Shown here: one piece after another, positions 32,104 through 41,082 of the stretch | Layout of the letters: the number at the start of each line of letters is the position of its first letter | Position numbering within the stretch: position 1 is the stretch's first letter | Source of the DNA: JAVBLT01 sp031553315 | Lineage (GTDB): Bacteria > Verrucomicrobiota > Kiritimatiellia > RFP12 > DVOR01 | Length of the DNA: 64,000 nt | Reading direction: 5' to 3' | NCBI GenBank assembly: GCA_031553315.1 | Contig: JAVBLT010000001.1 | Location: 82,897 to 146,896, forward strand | Translations under genes and position numbers: made by a program | Notes under the pieces: model-generated | What the model was told of the DNA's origin: nothing | The model's input: only the letters and a program-made list of their open reading frames with translations | Database searches by the model: none

Positions 32104-34225
32104 TGCGGTTCCGGTTGTAGAGCATGCAGGAGAGGAGCCAGGCGAAAAAGAGGCCTGCGCCGAGAATGTAGCCCATGGCGCGGATGAGGGGAAAGGAGGT
32201 GAACAGAAGCCCCGAAAGGCTGGCGCTGCTGGTGAGAAAAGAAAGGAAAACGGCGCGGCCGGTGGCGGGGTGACCGTCGGAAAGGTGAAAAATGGTGTAG
32301 TCGATGCCGATGCCGATGAGGATGAAGAGGCTCAGGAGATGGAAGAGGCTGACGGGCGAATCGGCGAGAGCGAGGCCGCCGAGGAGGATCACAAGGGTCA
32401 GGCCCAGAGGGAGAAGGTAAAGAAAGACGCGTCGGCGGAAGAGAATGGCAAGGAGCGCAAGCATCCCCAAAGCAGAGGCGAAGAGGAGGCGCTGGGTTTC
32501 GCGGCTGTAGGCCTGGAAGGTCTGCGTGAGCATGGCACGGGGAGAAAACACCGCGATCCCGGGCGGAGGCCGGCGGGTCTTGGAATCGAAGGGAATGAGG
32601 CTGTAGACCTCGTTTCCGGCGGCGTGAAGGAGGTTTTCCACGGCGCTTCGGTTGACGGGGCTCCGGGTGTTTTCAACGGTGAGAAAGGGCGTGGGCTGAA
32701 AAACGGGAGGCGCTTTCAGGCCGAGCGCGGCTTGAAAAGGGAGCGCCCGGGTTTCAAAAAGAGCCTGAATCAGGCGGTTGTTTTCGGTTTGGCGAGCCGC
32801 GGAAGGAATGAGGCGGGAAAGACCGTTGAGGGCGGATTGCTCTTCGGCCTGCAGGAGCGCTTCGACGCTTTGGGCGCGGGCGATGGCGAAGGCGTTGGCC
32901 TGGGCGCCGACGGTCTCGAGGAAGAGGCGTTCCCCGGCGAGAAGGGTTTGAGGCGGGGTGTAGAAAGCCGTCACATCGTTTTCAGCGCGCAGTTTTCCGA
33001 GCGTGCAGGCGCCGAAGACCAGAATGCCGAAAACGAGCATCATCCCGACGGCGCGCCTGAAAGGAGGGAAAGACCGCCCCGGGCTGAAGGCCGGAAACCA
33101 GCCCGCCGGAACGAGACCGTAAAAGAGCTGGGTGAAGGTAAACACGCAACACATGCCGACCGTGGTGAAAAGCGCGACCTGCCGGAGAAAGGCGAGCTCG
33201 GAGAAAAAGAGCGGAATGAAGCAGGCCTGCGTGGTGAGGAAGGCCGAAATCAACGCCCGGCGGGTGGCGCGCAGGGCGGCGGGCAGGCTGCGGGCGGTCT
33301 GGGCGGCGATGAAAATGTGGAAGGAGTAGTCGATGGTGAGACCGATCAGCGTGGTCCCGAAGACGAAGACGAGGATGTGAGGCGCGGCGAAAAAAAAGAA
33401 GAGCGCCGCCGTGCTCACGGCGGCCCCCGAGGCGAGACCGGCAAGGATGGGAAAAAGAGGTTTCACAGACCGGAACTGAAAGAGCGCCAGCCCCACAACG
33501 ACGAGGGTCGAAAAAAGAGTGAGCGCGTTGATTTCTCCGCGCGTGGCCCGGGTCGTGAGGTGGGTGTGGAAGGGGGCGCCGGAGAGGTGGAGACCGGGAG
33601 CGGCGAGGAGTTCGTCGAGCAGGGCTTCGCGCGAGCGAGGGGGCGCGCGGTTGAGGTTCAGGTAGAGCCAGGTGTGGAAACGGGCGTCTTTTTCAATGAC
33701 GATAAAGCCGTTGAGCATATGCCAGGAGGGCGCGGCGAAGGCGGTCGAGGCCTGGCGCGCGAAACCGGTCTTGAGGAGAAAGGGATCCTGGGCGAGAGGG
33801 AAGAGGGGAGGCGCAAGCGAGGTGGCGATCCGGCGGAGGGCATCGTCGGCCACGCCGGCAAAATCTCCGGCCTGGAGGCGGTTGCGGGCATCGTCGGCGA
33901 GCAGGTTTCCGCCGCGGGCGGCGAGGTCACGGATGTGTTCGGCAAGCGCTTCGGAAGAGAGGCGGCCTTCAATGAGTTCCGGTCTCGAAAAGGTTTCGAG
34001 GAAGGCGGTTGCCCGTTGGATCGAGGCCTGGGCGGTTTCGCCTTCGCAGAGGATGTGGGCCTTTTCGGAGCTGCGCTTAACGGCATTGAGCAGAAGCTGG
34101 AATTCCTGATCCCGGGCGCCGCCGATGAGATCGAAAAGATCGGTTTTCACACGCAGGGGATGCGTGCACAGCCACAGTGCGGCGGCGGTCACAAGGGTGA
34201 GAAAAACGAGGCGGATTATTCGCAT
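32096..34225 (-). CDS. MMPL/RND-type exporter of the APE cluster
   Basis: The 709-residue inner-membrane protein has an N-terminal helix (MRIIRLVFLTLVTAAALWLC), a periplasmic domain (about 30-240), a bundle of transmembrane helices containing a sterol-sensing-like stretch (FGTTLIGLTIDYSFHIFIA), a second periplasmic domain (about 400-560) and a second bundle with FILIGIGIDYTIFHLSD. The two GxxxDY motifs are the hallmark of MMPL transporters. Homologues in APE clusters are proposed to move the polyene lipid towards the outer membrane together with the LolA-like protein encoded upstream, whose gene it overlaps by 10 bases. Confidence 0.92.
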   Translation of the reverse strand: MRIIRLVFLTLVTAAALWLCTHPLRVKTDLFDLIGGARDQEFQLLLNAVKRSSEKAHILCEGETAQASIQRATAFLETFSRPELIEGRLSSEALAEHIRDLAARGGNLLADDARNRLQAGDFAGVADDALRRIATSLAPPLFPLAQDPFLLKTGFARQASTAFAAPSWHMLNGFIVIEKDARFHTWLYLNLNRAPPRSREALLDELLAAPGLHLSGAPFHTHLTTRATRGEINALTLFSTLVVVGLALFQFRSVKPLFPILAGLASGAAVSTAALFFFFAAPHILVFVFGTTLIGLTIDYSFHIFIAAQTARSLPAALRATRRALISAFLTTQACFIPLFFSELAFLRQVALFTTVGMCCVFTFTQLFYGLVPAGWFPAFSPGRSFPPFRRAVGMMLVFGILVFGACTLGKLRAENDVTAFYTPPQTLLAGERLFLETVGAQANAFAIARAQSVEALLQAEEQSALNGLSRLIPSAARQTENNRLIQALFETRALPFQAALGLKAPPVFQPTPFLTVENTRSPVNRSAVENLLHAAGNEVYSLIPFDSKTRRPPPGIAVFSPRAMLTQTFQAYSRETQRLLFASALGMLALLAILFRRRVFLYLLPLGLTLVILLGGLALADSPVSLFHLLSLFILIGIGIDYTIFHLSDGHPATGRAVFLSFLTSSASLSGLLFTSFPLIRAMGYILGAGLFFAWLLSCMLYNRNRNG

Positions 34226-34788
34226 AAGAGCGTGAGGACGGGGTGGAGGCTGGCGGGGACTTCGGCGGCGGGGGTCAGGCTGATGCGCAGGGTATCGGTG
34301 TTGGCGTAGGTCACGCGGACGCTCTCGGGGGCGGCGCCGCGGCCGGTGATGGAAACGGCGCTGACGAAGGCCTTCACCTCATCGGTCTTGGGAGCGAGGG
34401 CGAGCGACCAGGCATCGTCGTCGCCGGGGGTGTAGGCGGCGGTGAAGTAGTGTTCAAGCGGCGAGATGTCGCCATCAAGAAAACGGCGGATCAACGCGGC
34501 GGCCGGAAACCCTTCGGCGGCGATGGGCTCAAGGGCGGCGCCCTGAAGGGAGAAGAGCCCCTTTCCGGTGATCACATAGGTCTGGGAAAAGGGCTTGAGC
34601 GTTTGCCACACAAACCCCTTCTCGCGGTCGGCGTAGAAAACGCCGGAGGTGGTGATGCTGACCTCCAGGTCGGAGAGGGTTTTCACTTGGGTAAAGGCGC
34701 CGTGGCGGGGCTCGGCTTGGGCGATCCGCTCGGAAAGCGAGGAGGGCGAGGCGGCTGAGAGGAGGAGGCTGGCGAGGAGGGCAATCAT
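34216..34788 (-). CDS. LolA-like outer-membrane lipoprotein carrier of the APE cluster
   Basis: The 190-residue protein starts with a short signal peptide (MIALLASLLLSAASPSSLS). The mature part fits the LolA half-barrel fold: FTQVKTLSDLEVSITTSGVF, ADREKGFVWQTLKPFSQTY and YVITGKGLFSLQG. APE clusters carry such a dedicated LolA to ferry the hydrophobic product across the periplasm. It is not the housekeeping LolA, judging from its place. Its ribosome site (AAGGA) lies within the last codons of the thioesterase gene. Confidence 0.86.
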   Translation of the reverse strand: MIALLASLLLSAASPSSLSERIAQAEPRHGAFTQVKTLSDLEVSITTSGVFYADREKGFVWQTLKPFSQTYVITGKGLFSLQGAALEPIAAEGFPAAALIRRFLDGDISPLEHYFTAAYTPGDDDAWSLALAPKTDEVKAFVSAVSITGRGAAPESVRVTYANTDTLRISLTPAAEVPASLHPVLTLLCE

Positions 34789-34791
34789 GGG

Positions 34792-35190
34792 TTAATCCTT
34801 GAAGAGGGCGCGGATGCGGGGCGGAATTTCATAAAAGCTCGCCTGATCGGCGATCGACACGCACATCTGGCGGGTTTCGCCTTTGCAGATGAGGCTGCCG
34901 GTTTCGGCGTCGGTAATGCGGTATTTGAAAATCAGGAGGTTGTCGCTGGGAACCCGCGCGGTGGTCACGATGAGCTTCTGCCGGAAACGGCAGGGGGCGA
35001 TGTATTTCACGGTGAGGTTGACGACGGGGAAGGCGTATTTTTCCCGGGTCATGTCGAGGTAGGTGAAGCCCATTTTTTCGAGGTAATCGCAGCGGGCGGC
35101 CTCGAAATAGCGCACATAATGGCCGTGCCAGGCCACGTTCATGGAGTCGACGTCGTAAAATTCAACGGTGACGGGGGTTTGCACATTCAT
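34792..35190 (-). CDS. Hotdog-fold acyl-CoA/ACP thioesterase of the APE cluster
   Basis: The 132-residue protein has the 4-hydroxybenzoyl-CoA thioesterase signature with the catalytic Asp: VEFYDVDSMNVAWHGHYVRY, followed by FEAARCDYLEKMGF. Length and motif agree with YbgC/FadM-like enzymes. In APE clusters (ApeK position) it probably releases mis-primed or finished chains from the ACP. Its start overlaps the glycosyltransferase stop by four bases (ATGA). Confidence 0.9.
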   Translation of the reverse strand: MNVQTPVTVEFYDVDSMNVAWHGHYVRYFEAARCDYLEKMGFTYLDMTREKYAFPVVNLTVKYIAPCRFRQKLIVTTARVPSDNLLIFKYRITDAETGSLICKGETRQMCVSIADQASFYEIPPRIRALFKD

Positions 35191-35909
35191 CGGAGGAAGG
35201 CCTTTCGCAGGAGCATCAGCGGAGCGAGGGTGCAGAGACAGGCGTGCATGAGGGAAATGGCGAGCGTATCGCGCAGGGCGCGGTAGTTGGAGTGGCCGCC
35301 GGCGGGATAAACCACGCGGGTGGCGACCGGCTTCACGGCGATGCGTTCCCAGCTCGCCCGCACAATGATTTCGGGGTCGAAGGCCATGCGGCGGAAACAG
35401 ATGCGTTTCACGAGGCGGCGCATGGGGGCCACGGGGTAAACGCGGAAACCGCAGAGCGCATCGGGAATCGCGCGGGAGGCGGTTTCAAGCGCGACCCAGA
35501 AGGTGGTCACTTTCCGGCCGTGGACGCGGGCTCGGGGAGCGGAAGCATCGAACTCAGGCACCCCGCAGACGAGTGCGCCGGGGGCTTCGCGGGCGGCGGC
35601 GAGAAAGCGGGGGATATCGGCGGCGCAGTGCTGGCCGTCGGCATCGATTTGGAGCACATGGGAAAAACCGAGCGCGGCGGCCTTTTCAAAGCCGCTGAGA
35701 AACGCGTGGCCCTTGCCGCGATTGACTTCGCTGCGAATGAGCGTGAGCCCGTGCCGGGCGGCGAGGGAGGCGAGAAGGCGGGCGTCGCCGGCGGGGGAAC
35801 CGTCGTCGGCCACAATCACGGGGATACCGTGGCGGAGCAAATCGGGCAGGAAGCCGGCGAACTGCGCGGCGTGGTTGTAAACGGGCACGAGGATGACGGG
35901 CTTAAACAC
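35187..35909 (-). CDS. Family 2 glycosyltransferase of the APE cluster
   Basis: The start is taken as the GTG at 35909, with GGAGG upstream and overlapping the previous stop, because the GT-A fold begins there: VILVPVYNHAAQFAGFLPDL. VIVADDGSPAGDARLL contains the nucleotide-binding DDGS and HVLQIDADGQHCAADIPRF the metal-binding DxD. The 240 residues cover the catalytic domain plus a C-terminal hydrophobic segment. In many APE clusters this domain is fused to the LpxL-like acyltransferase. Here they are four genes apart. It probably transfers a sugar that links the polyene to the lipid. Confidence 0.86.
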   Translation of the reverse strand: MFKPVILVPVYNHAAQFAGFLPDLLRHGIPVIVADDGSPAGDARLLASLAARHGLTLIRSEVNRGKGHAFLSGFEKAAALGFSHVLQIDADGQHCAADIPRFLAAAREAPGALVCGVPEFDASAPRARVHGRKVTTFWVALETASRAIPDALCGFRVYPVAPMRRLVKRICFRRMAFDPEIIVRASWERIAVKPVATRVVYPAGGHSNYRALRDTLAISLMHACLCTLAPLMLLRKAFLR

Positions 35910-37584
35910 GGGGTTCCGCCTCCAGGGCTCCGGAGGAACAGGCGGCGCCGTCGCCGGCCCGGCGATACTCAAAGGCATAGCAGTTCGGCGCCGTTTGGCG
36001 CAGGGAGAAATCGACCGGTTCGCCGGGGCGGACGATGCTCGAAAACTTGACGGCGCGCAGGCGGCTCACGCGAAACTCCCCGCGCAGAAGCCGCGTGAGG
36101 GCCAGGCGGGCAAAGTAGACCTGCACCACGCCGGGAAGGATGGGAAAACCGGGGAAGTGGCCGCGGAAATAGGGGCTGTCGGGGAGGAAGACCCAGCGGG
36201 CCTCAAAGGCGGTTTCGGTTTGGCGGAAGCGCTCCGCGAGCGGTTCGGGGATGTTGGCCTCGAAGAGGCGCTTGAGCTCGGAAGCCACGAGTTTGCCCTG
36301 GGGGTTGGTGGGGAATTCGTGGATGACGCGGAATTTCCGGGGAATGGCGGGCGCGGGGAACCAGGCGTCGAGCGCGCGGCGGATGCGGTCGGTCAGGGCG
36401 CGTTTGCCGCCGGCCGCGGCCAAGGCGATGCCTTCGGCGGAGGGAATCAGCACGCAACCAAGGGTGGTTTTGTCGCCGGGGAGCGGGAGGAGGTGGCTTC
36501 GGGAAACCTCGGGCAGGTTGTTGATGCGCTGCTCCATCTCGGGCAGGGAAATGCGCTGCTCGGCAATCTTCACGAGGCGGTCGACGCGCCCCAGGAGCAG
36601 AAAGGATCGGGCATCGGGCGCAAGGGTCACGGCGTCGCCCATTGTGTAAGGCTCGCGGGTGCAGACGAAGGGCGATTCCACGCGCAGCGTGCCGTCGGGG
36701 TTCGCTGCGGCGGTCACGCGTGAAAAAACGAAGAAGCGCTCCGAGACCGCCTGCTGGCGCGAGGCCACGCCGCCCGTTTCCGTGCTGCCGAAGATTTCGA
36801 AGGGCGACACGCCGAAACAGGCTCGCGCGGCCTCCGAAACGGGCGCGGTGAGCAGGCCGCCGGAGGTGTAGATGGCGCGGATGGCGGGGGCGTAGGCGTA
36901 GTGATCGCGGTAGGCGAGGATTTTATCGAGGAAAACGGGGGTTGTGGCGAAGAGGCAGCGCGGATAGGCGGCGAGTTTGCGCTCCAGCATTTCGGGGGAG
37001 AGAATCAGGTCGGCGTCGCTCGTGATGCGGGCGGCGAGCGGAAAGAGCACGCGCCAAAGCAGGCCGTAGATGTGGTACGCGACCACGGAACCGATGACGA
37101 CGGGGTTTTCGGGCGTGATCGCGGCCTGGGTTTCGCAGATGTTGACCCCTTCGGCGGCGAGCGTGGAGAAGCGTCGGCGGATGAGCTTGGGCGTGCCGGT
37201 GCTGCCGGAGGTGAAAAACGAGACCATGCCGTCGGCCATCGGCGCGAGGGGGAAATCAGGCGCGGGGGGAATGGCGGCGGGAAGAGCGGTCACGAGGGGA
37301 AAGGGTGCGAGGCGGGAATCTTCGAGGAGGGTCTTCTTGAACTGCGGCAAAAGGATGATTTCCTTTTTGGCCTGAAGCAACGCGAAAAAAACCACGGCGA
37401 AAAGGTAGAGGTCGGCGTCGATGAAGACCACGGCGGCATCGGTCGCGACGGTGCGCTCGAAATGGCGAGCGGCGCTTTGCACGGCAGCGCGGAAGGCGCT
37501 GAAGGTGTGTTCCGCGCGATCTGTTTTGAAGCAGATGTAGCCGCCCGCTTCGGTGTTGAACAGGTCGTTGAGATCAATGCCCAT
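35902..37584 (-). CDS. Acyl-activating enzyme fused to a FabZ/ApeI-like dehydratase
   Basis: Residues about 1-430 are an AMP-forming acyl-CoA/ACP synthetase: FFTSGSTGTPKLIRR (P-loop), EIFGSTETGGVASRQ, GRVDRLVKIAEQRISL and TNPQGKLVASEL with the catalytic Lys. Residues about 445-555 are a hotdog dehydratase-like domain with GHFPGFPILPGVVQV. In most described APE clusters these are two genes (ApeH and ApeI). Here one polypeptide of 560 residues carries both, with no frameshift. The first part would load the aryl starter onto the ACP and the second would act on the growing chain. It overlaps the membrane-protein gene by 11 bases. Confidence 0.88.
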   Translation of the reverse strand: MGIDLNDLFNTEAGGYICFKTDRAEHTFSAFRAAVQSAARHFERTVATDAAVVFIDADLYLFAVVFFALLQAKKEIILLPQFKKTLLEDSRLAPFPLVTALPAAIPPAPDFPLAPMADGMVSFFTSGSTGTPKLIRRRFSTLAAEGVNICETQAAITPENPVVIGSVVAYHIYGLLWRVLFPLAARITSDADLILSPEMLERKLAAYPRCLFATTPVFLDKILAYRDHYAYAPAIRAIYTSGGLLTAPVSEAARACFGVSPFEIFGSTETGGVASRQQAVSERFFVFSRVTAAANPDGTLRVESPFVCTREPYTMGDAVTLAPDARSFLLLGRVDRLVKIAEQRISLPEMEQRINNLPEVSRSHLLPLPGDKTTLGCVLIPSAEGIALAAAGGKRALTDRIRRALDAWFPAPAIPRKFRVIHEFPTNPQGKLVASELKRLFEANIPEPLAERFRQTETAFEARWVFLPDSPYFRGHFPGFPILPGVVQVYFARLALTRLLRGEFRVSRLRAVKFSSIVRPGEPVDFSLRQTAPNCYAFEYRRAGDGAACSSGALEAEPRV

Positions 37585-38095
37585 AAACCGCCTTTCGCCT
37601 CACAAGATATTCCCCCAGAAACATACAGCCGATCAAAATGTTGGCGATGAGGCCGTTGTAGAGCGCCCAAACCGCCATGGGAAGGAAAACCGTGATCAGC
37701 GCCGCGGTTCCGTTGGCGAGGTTGAAGCAACCCCAGGCCACGGTGGCTTTTCGGGTGTAGGCCCGGCCTTTGTCGTCGAGCCTGTAGCCCATTTTTTCGG
37801 CGAAGGTCTGGATCAGCGGCGTGCCCCGGAGCGACGAAAAGAAGGCCCACGCGAAGAGCGCGTTGACCGCCACCGGGTAAAACAGCAGGAAAAGCGGATC
37901 GCGGCTGACCGAAAAAAGCAGCAGCAGCGCCACCCCCGCTCCCAGCAGCAGGCGCCGGCCGTGACCTAAAAACTGAATCGCCAGCACCATGCAAAAAACC
38001 GGTATCAGGCGGGTGGGCGAAAGACCGGTTTTCAGCGTGTAGAAAACAAAAACCGAATAGAGCAGCGTGAGCAACACGCCGCCGGCCTTAATCAT
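37574..38095 (-). CDS. COG4648-type membrane protein of the APE cluster
   Basis: The ATG at 38095 overlaps the end of the ACP gene and gives a 173-residue protein starting MIKAGGVLLTLLYSVFVFYT. It has about five hydrophobic segments, including FLGHGRRLLLGAGVALLLLF and YPVAVNALFAWAFFSSL, and a conserved polar stretch YTRKATVAWGCFNLANGTAA. The family occurs in APE clusters (ApeG position), and its role in assembly or transport is unknown. No ribosome site precedes it, so translation is probably coupled to the ACP gene. Confidence 0.83.
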   Translation of the reverse strand: MIKAGGVLLTLLYSVFVFYTLKTGLSPTRLIPVFCMVLAIQFLGHGRRLLLGAGVALLLLFSVSRDPLFLLFYPVAVNALFAWAFFSSLRGTPLIQTFAEKMGYRLDDKGRAYTRKATVAWGCFNLANGTAALITVFLPMAVWALYNGLIANILIGCMFLGEYLVRRKAVYGH

Positions 38096-38342
38096 TGAGC
38101 ACTTTTTCAACGGCATGCGTGACGTCCGCCAATGTGCGGATCGCCTTGAACTGATCGGGGTCAATCCGCTTGCTGGTCATGTTCTGGAGCTTCACCACCA
38201 GATCCACGGCGTCGATGCTGTCGAGCTCCAGATCGGTGAAGAGGTTCACGTCGGGGGTGAGTTTTTCAGCGGGGCATTCGAATTCTTCAATCAGGATTTC
38301 TTTGACGCGCTGTTCGATGTTTTCCCGGGTCATGGTTTGCAT
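38088..38342 (-). CDS. Acyl carrier protein (APE cluster, second)
   Basis: This 84-residue acidic four-helix protein carries the phosphopantetheine site Ser in DLELDSIDAVDLVVKL near residue 41. It lies two bases after the other ACP gene. APE clusters have two ACPs (ApeE and ApeF), one used for the starter/elongation and the other with a more specialised role. Which is which cannot be told from sequence alone. Confidence 0.93.
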   Translation of the reverse strand: MQTMTRENIEQRVKEILIEEFECPAEKLTPDVNLFTDLELDSIDAVDLVVKLQNMTSKRIDPDQFKAIRTLADVTHAVEKVLND

Positions 38343-38344
38343 GG

Positions 38345-38614
38345 TTATTCCTTTGGAAGCCGGCTGGCGATGTAGGCGGCCAGCGTGCGCACGGATTGAA
38401 AATGGGGGCGGTTCTCCGATTGCTCCGAGTGGAACGACACGTTGTATTTCTTTTTGACGGCCATGCCGATTTCGAGCGCGTCGATGGAATCCAGCCCGAG
38501 ACCGTCGGCGAAGAGCGGGGTTTCGGTTTCGATGTCGTCACGCGTGAGGTCTTCGAGATCCACGCGGCTGACAATGAGGTCTTTGAGTTCTTCTTCGATT
38601 TGAGCTTGCTTCAT
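38345..38614 (-). CDS. Acyl carrier protein (APE cluster, first)
   Basis: The inner ATG at 38614 gives 89 residues beginning MKQAQIEEELKDLI. The phosphopantetheine Ser is in DGLGLDSIDALEIGMAVKKK near residue 42. The C-terminal half is more basic and has AAYIASRLPKE. A gap of 70 bases without a terminator separates it from the upstream ketosynthase. The ribosome site is weak (GGACAACCT region). Confidence 0.92.
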   Translation of the reverse strand: MKQAQIEEELKDLIVSRVDLEDLTRDDIETETPLFADGLGLDSIDALEIGMAVKKKYNVSFHSEQSENRPHFQSVRTLAAYIASRLPKE

Positions 38615-38684
38615 AGGTTGTCCGTTTTTCAAAGTTGGAAAAGAGGGCACACAATAAAGGATTGCGGTTGAAAAGTCAAAAGTT

Positions 38685-39908
38685 TTACACGTTTCTGAAG
38701 ATGAGCGAGGTGTTGATGCCGCCGAAGGCGAAGTTGTTGCTCATGGCGGCGGCGGCGGCCAGCTCGCGGCCGGAGCCGGAGAGATAGTCGAGCGGGGCAC
38801 ACTCGGGGTCGGGGTCGGCGAGGTTGAGGGTCGGGGCGAACCAGCCCTCGCGCATCATCTCAATGGTGAGGATGGCTTCAATGGCGCCGCAGGCGCCGAG
38901 GGTGTGGCCCATGTAGCTCTTGAGGGAGCTGATGGGCACGGCGCGGTTGAAGACGGCGCGGGTGGCGTGGGTTTCCATCACGTCGCCGTGCCGGGTGGCG
39001 GTGCCGTGGGCGTTGACGTAGGCGATGGCGTCGGGCGCGAGCGCGGCGTCGGCCAGGGCGGCCTCGAGGGCGAGGCGCTGGGTGGCGGCGTTGGGCTGGG
39101 TCACGTGGGTACCGTCGGTATTGGCGCCGTAGCCGACGATTTCGGCGAGGATTTCGGCGCCGCGGGCTTTGGCGCGGTCGTAGGATTCGAGGATGAGGGT
39201 GGCGGCGCCTTCGCCCACCACGAGGCCGTCGCGCCCGCGGTCGAAGGGCGAGGGGGTGGCGCCGGGGGCGGCGTTTTTCACGGAGGTGGCGTAGAGCGTG
39301 TCGAACACGGCGACTTGCGGCGCGCTGAATTCGTCGCCGCCGCCGGCGATCATCACATCCTGAGTGCCGAATTTGATGGCTTCGTAAGCGCTGCCGACGG
39401 CCTGGCTGCCGGAGGTGCAGGCCGTGCTGGTGGCAATGAGGCGGCCTGTGGTTCCGAAGTGGACGGAGAGGTTCACGGCGGCGGTGTGCGGCATGGTTTT
39501 AATGTAGGTGGCCGACGACATTCCGCTGAGCGATTTATCGGCCATCACCGCGTAGAGATTCCGGATTTCGGCGAATGACCCGAAGGAGGATCCGTAGGCC
39601 ACGCCCGCGCGGCCGCCTTGCAGCGCGGGATCGCCCAGCAGCCCGGCCTGGGCGAGAGCCTGCTCGGTCGCGTGAAGGGCCATCACGGAAACGGGGCCCA
39701 TTGTGCGAAGCACTTTGCGGGTGTAGCGGGCGGGCATTTCAAAACCGGCGACCGGTGAGAACAGGTGGCTGTGAAGCCCTTCGATCTCGGCAAGGCCGGG
39801 ATTCGCTTTGACGGTGTTTTCAAAGGTGTGCAACCGCTGCCAGGCCGCCGCGACCGAACAGCCCAGGGGGCTGACGAGACCCATTCCCGTGACGACGACG
39901 CGGCGCAT
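38685..39908 (-). CDS. Beta-ketoacyl-ACP synthase (FabF-like, ApeR position)
   Basis: The 407-residue protein begins MRRVVVTGMGLVSPLG at an ATG overlapping the ketoreductase stop (TGATG). The catalytic triad is complete: Cys in STACTSGSQA, His in YVNAHGTATRHGD and His in SYMGHTLGACGA. The C-terminal NNFAFGGINTS is typical of KAS II. The long open frame upstream of this ATG is antisense-free overlap, not part of the protein. In APE synthesis the ApeR-type KS handles early condensations. Confidence 0.94.
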   Translation of the reverse strand: MRRVVVTGMGLVSPLGCSVAAAWQRLHTFENTVKANPGLAEIEGLHSHLFSPVAGFEMPARYTRKVLRTMGPVSVMALHATEQALAQAGLLGDPALQGGRAGVAYGSSFGSFAEIRNLYAVMADKSLSGMSSATYIKTMPHTAAVNLSVHFGTTGRLIATSTACTSGSQAVGSAYEAIKFGTQDVMIAGGGDEFSAPQVAVFDTLYATSVKNAAPGATPSPFDRGRDGLVVGEGAATLILESYDRAKARGAEILAEIVGYGANTDGTHVTQPNAATQRLALEAALADAALAPDAIAYVNAHGTATRHGDVMETHATRAVFNRAVPISSLKSYMGHTLGACGAIEAILTIEMMREGWFAPTLNLADPDPECAPLDYLSGSGRELAAAAAMSNNFAFGGINTSLIFRNV

Positions 39909-40630
39909 CAGATCAGCCCCCCGTTCACGGCGATGACCTGGCGGGTGATGTAGGCGGCGCTTTCGCCCATGAGGTAGGTCACGAGCGAGGCCACTTCTTC
40001 GGGCCGGCCGAAACGGCGCATGGGAATGGCTTTTTTGATTTCGTCGACAGGGAGGCCTTCGAGCATTTCGGTTTCGATCACGCCGGGGGAGACGCAGTTG
40101 ACGGTGATCTTGTGGCGCGCCAGCTCCACGGCGAGCGCCTTTGCCGCGCCGATCACGCCGGCCTTCGCGGCGCTGTAATTGACCTGGCCGCGGTTGCCGA
40201 TCTGGCCCGAGAGCGAGGCGATGGCGACGATGCGCCCGCGGATGCGCGCGCTGACCATCGGCATGACGATGGGGTGGAGCACGTTGTAAACGCCGTCGAG
40301 ATCCGTGCGGATCACGCGATCCCACTGGCCGCCGTCGAGCAGCGGGAAGGGGTTGTCGTCGTGAATGCCCGCGTTGCAGACCACGCCGTGGTAAACGCCG
40401 TGGGCGGCCATGTCGGCCTCAATCGCCGCGCGGGTGGCGTCGCGGTCGGTCAGGTCGAAGGCGATCAGCCGGGCTTCGGCGCCGAGGGCGCGCACGGCGG
40501 CGGCGAGCGCTTCGGCCTTCGCTTTTCCCGAGCGGTAATGGAGCGCGAGGCCATAGCCGTTTTTCGCAAGATCGAGGGCGACGGCCTGGCCGATTCCGCC
40601 GCTGGCGCCTGTAACCAACACTGTTTTCAT
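39908..40630 (-). CDS. 3-oxoacyl-ACP reductase (FabG-like) of the APE cluster
   Basis: This is a short-chain dehydrogenase of 240 residues with the NADPH-binding TGASGGIGQAVALDL, NAG motif in VCNAGIHDDNP, catalytic Ser and YxxxK in QVNYSAAKAGVIGAAKA, and the FabG-like PGVIETEML. It reduces the keto group in each elongation cycle. Its start overlaps the dehydratase stop by four bases and its stop overlaps the next KS start by one, a sign of tight coupling. Confidence 0.95.
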   Translation of the reverse strand: MKTVLVTGASGGIGQAVALDLAKNGYGLALHYRSGKAKAEALAAAVRALGAEARLIAFDLTDRDATRAAIEADMAAHGVYHGVVCNAGIHDDNPFPLLDGGQWDRVIRTDLDGVYNVLHPIVMPMVSARIRGRIVAIASLSGQIGNRGQVNYSAAKAGVIGAAKALAVELARHKITVNCVSPGVIETEMLEGLPVDEIKKAIPMRRFGRPEEVASLVTYLMGESAAYITRQVIAVNGGLI

Positions 40631-41082
40631 TGAAATTCCTTTATCGATTCGGGGCGGAACACGGTCAGCCCGCCCTCGGCAAACACCCGGCCCGCGGCAT
40701 CCTCGATCACACAGTCGAACGCGGCCATTTCGGTATCCAGAAACGTTTCCTTCACAATGACCCGGTAGGTTTCGCCGCAGGCGAACACATCGCCGTGCAG
40801 CGTGAGCGCCCGCGAGCCCAGGAGAAAGCCGATCCGGTCATTGGCGGGCGCGCCGGGTTCATAGGTGATCATGCCCACATACGCCCCGACCCCCTGGGCC
40901 ATGTATTCAATGGCGAAGAGGTTTTCCACGCCGTTGAGCGAAGCGTCGAAAAAGGTGCTGCCGGGGCCGACGGTCACTTCGGCGGCGAGGGTGCGGGCTT
41001 CGGGCGAGTAATCGGCAATCCGGGTGAGCAGGAGCATTTCGGCTTTGTGGGGCACGAGCCTGGCGGGGTCGGGATAATCCAT
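40627..41082 (-). CDS. 3-hydroxyacyl-ACP dehydratase (ApeP-like)
   Basis: The ATG at 41082 overlaps the upstream ketosynthase stop and gives 151 residues. The start MDYPDPARLVPHKAEMLLL resembles FabA/FabZ-type dehydratases of APE clusters, in which the active-site His lies in VPHK. The central helix is FFDASLNGVENLFAIEYMAQ, with the second catalytic acid (Glu) in NLFAIEYMAQ. The hotdog fold continues with LGSRALTLHGDVFACGETY. It removes water to form the conjugated double bonds together with the fused dehydratase domain at 36 kb. Confidence 0.87.
   Translation of the reverse strand: MDYPDPARLVPHKAEMLLLTRIADYSPEARTLAAEVTVGPGSTFFDASLNGVENLFAIEYMAQGVGAYVGMITYEPGAPANDRIGFLLGSRALTLHGDVFACGETYRVIVKETFLDTEMAAFDCVIEDAAGRVFAEGGLTVFRPESIKEFQ

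Noticed and set aside
32081..34309. A 740-codon open frame opposite the MMPL exporter gene, plus other long antisense frames such as 53264-54112 and 54031-55311
   Set aside because: All lie over genes with clear conserved motifs and have repetitive Gly/Glu/Arg composition. They are explained by codon bias.
39909..40325. An N-terminal extension of the ApeR-type ketosynthase
   Set aside because: It is a frame shadow of the ketoreductase. The conserved MRRVVVTGMGLVSP start fits the TGATG overlap.
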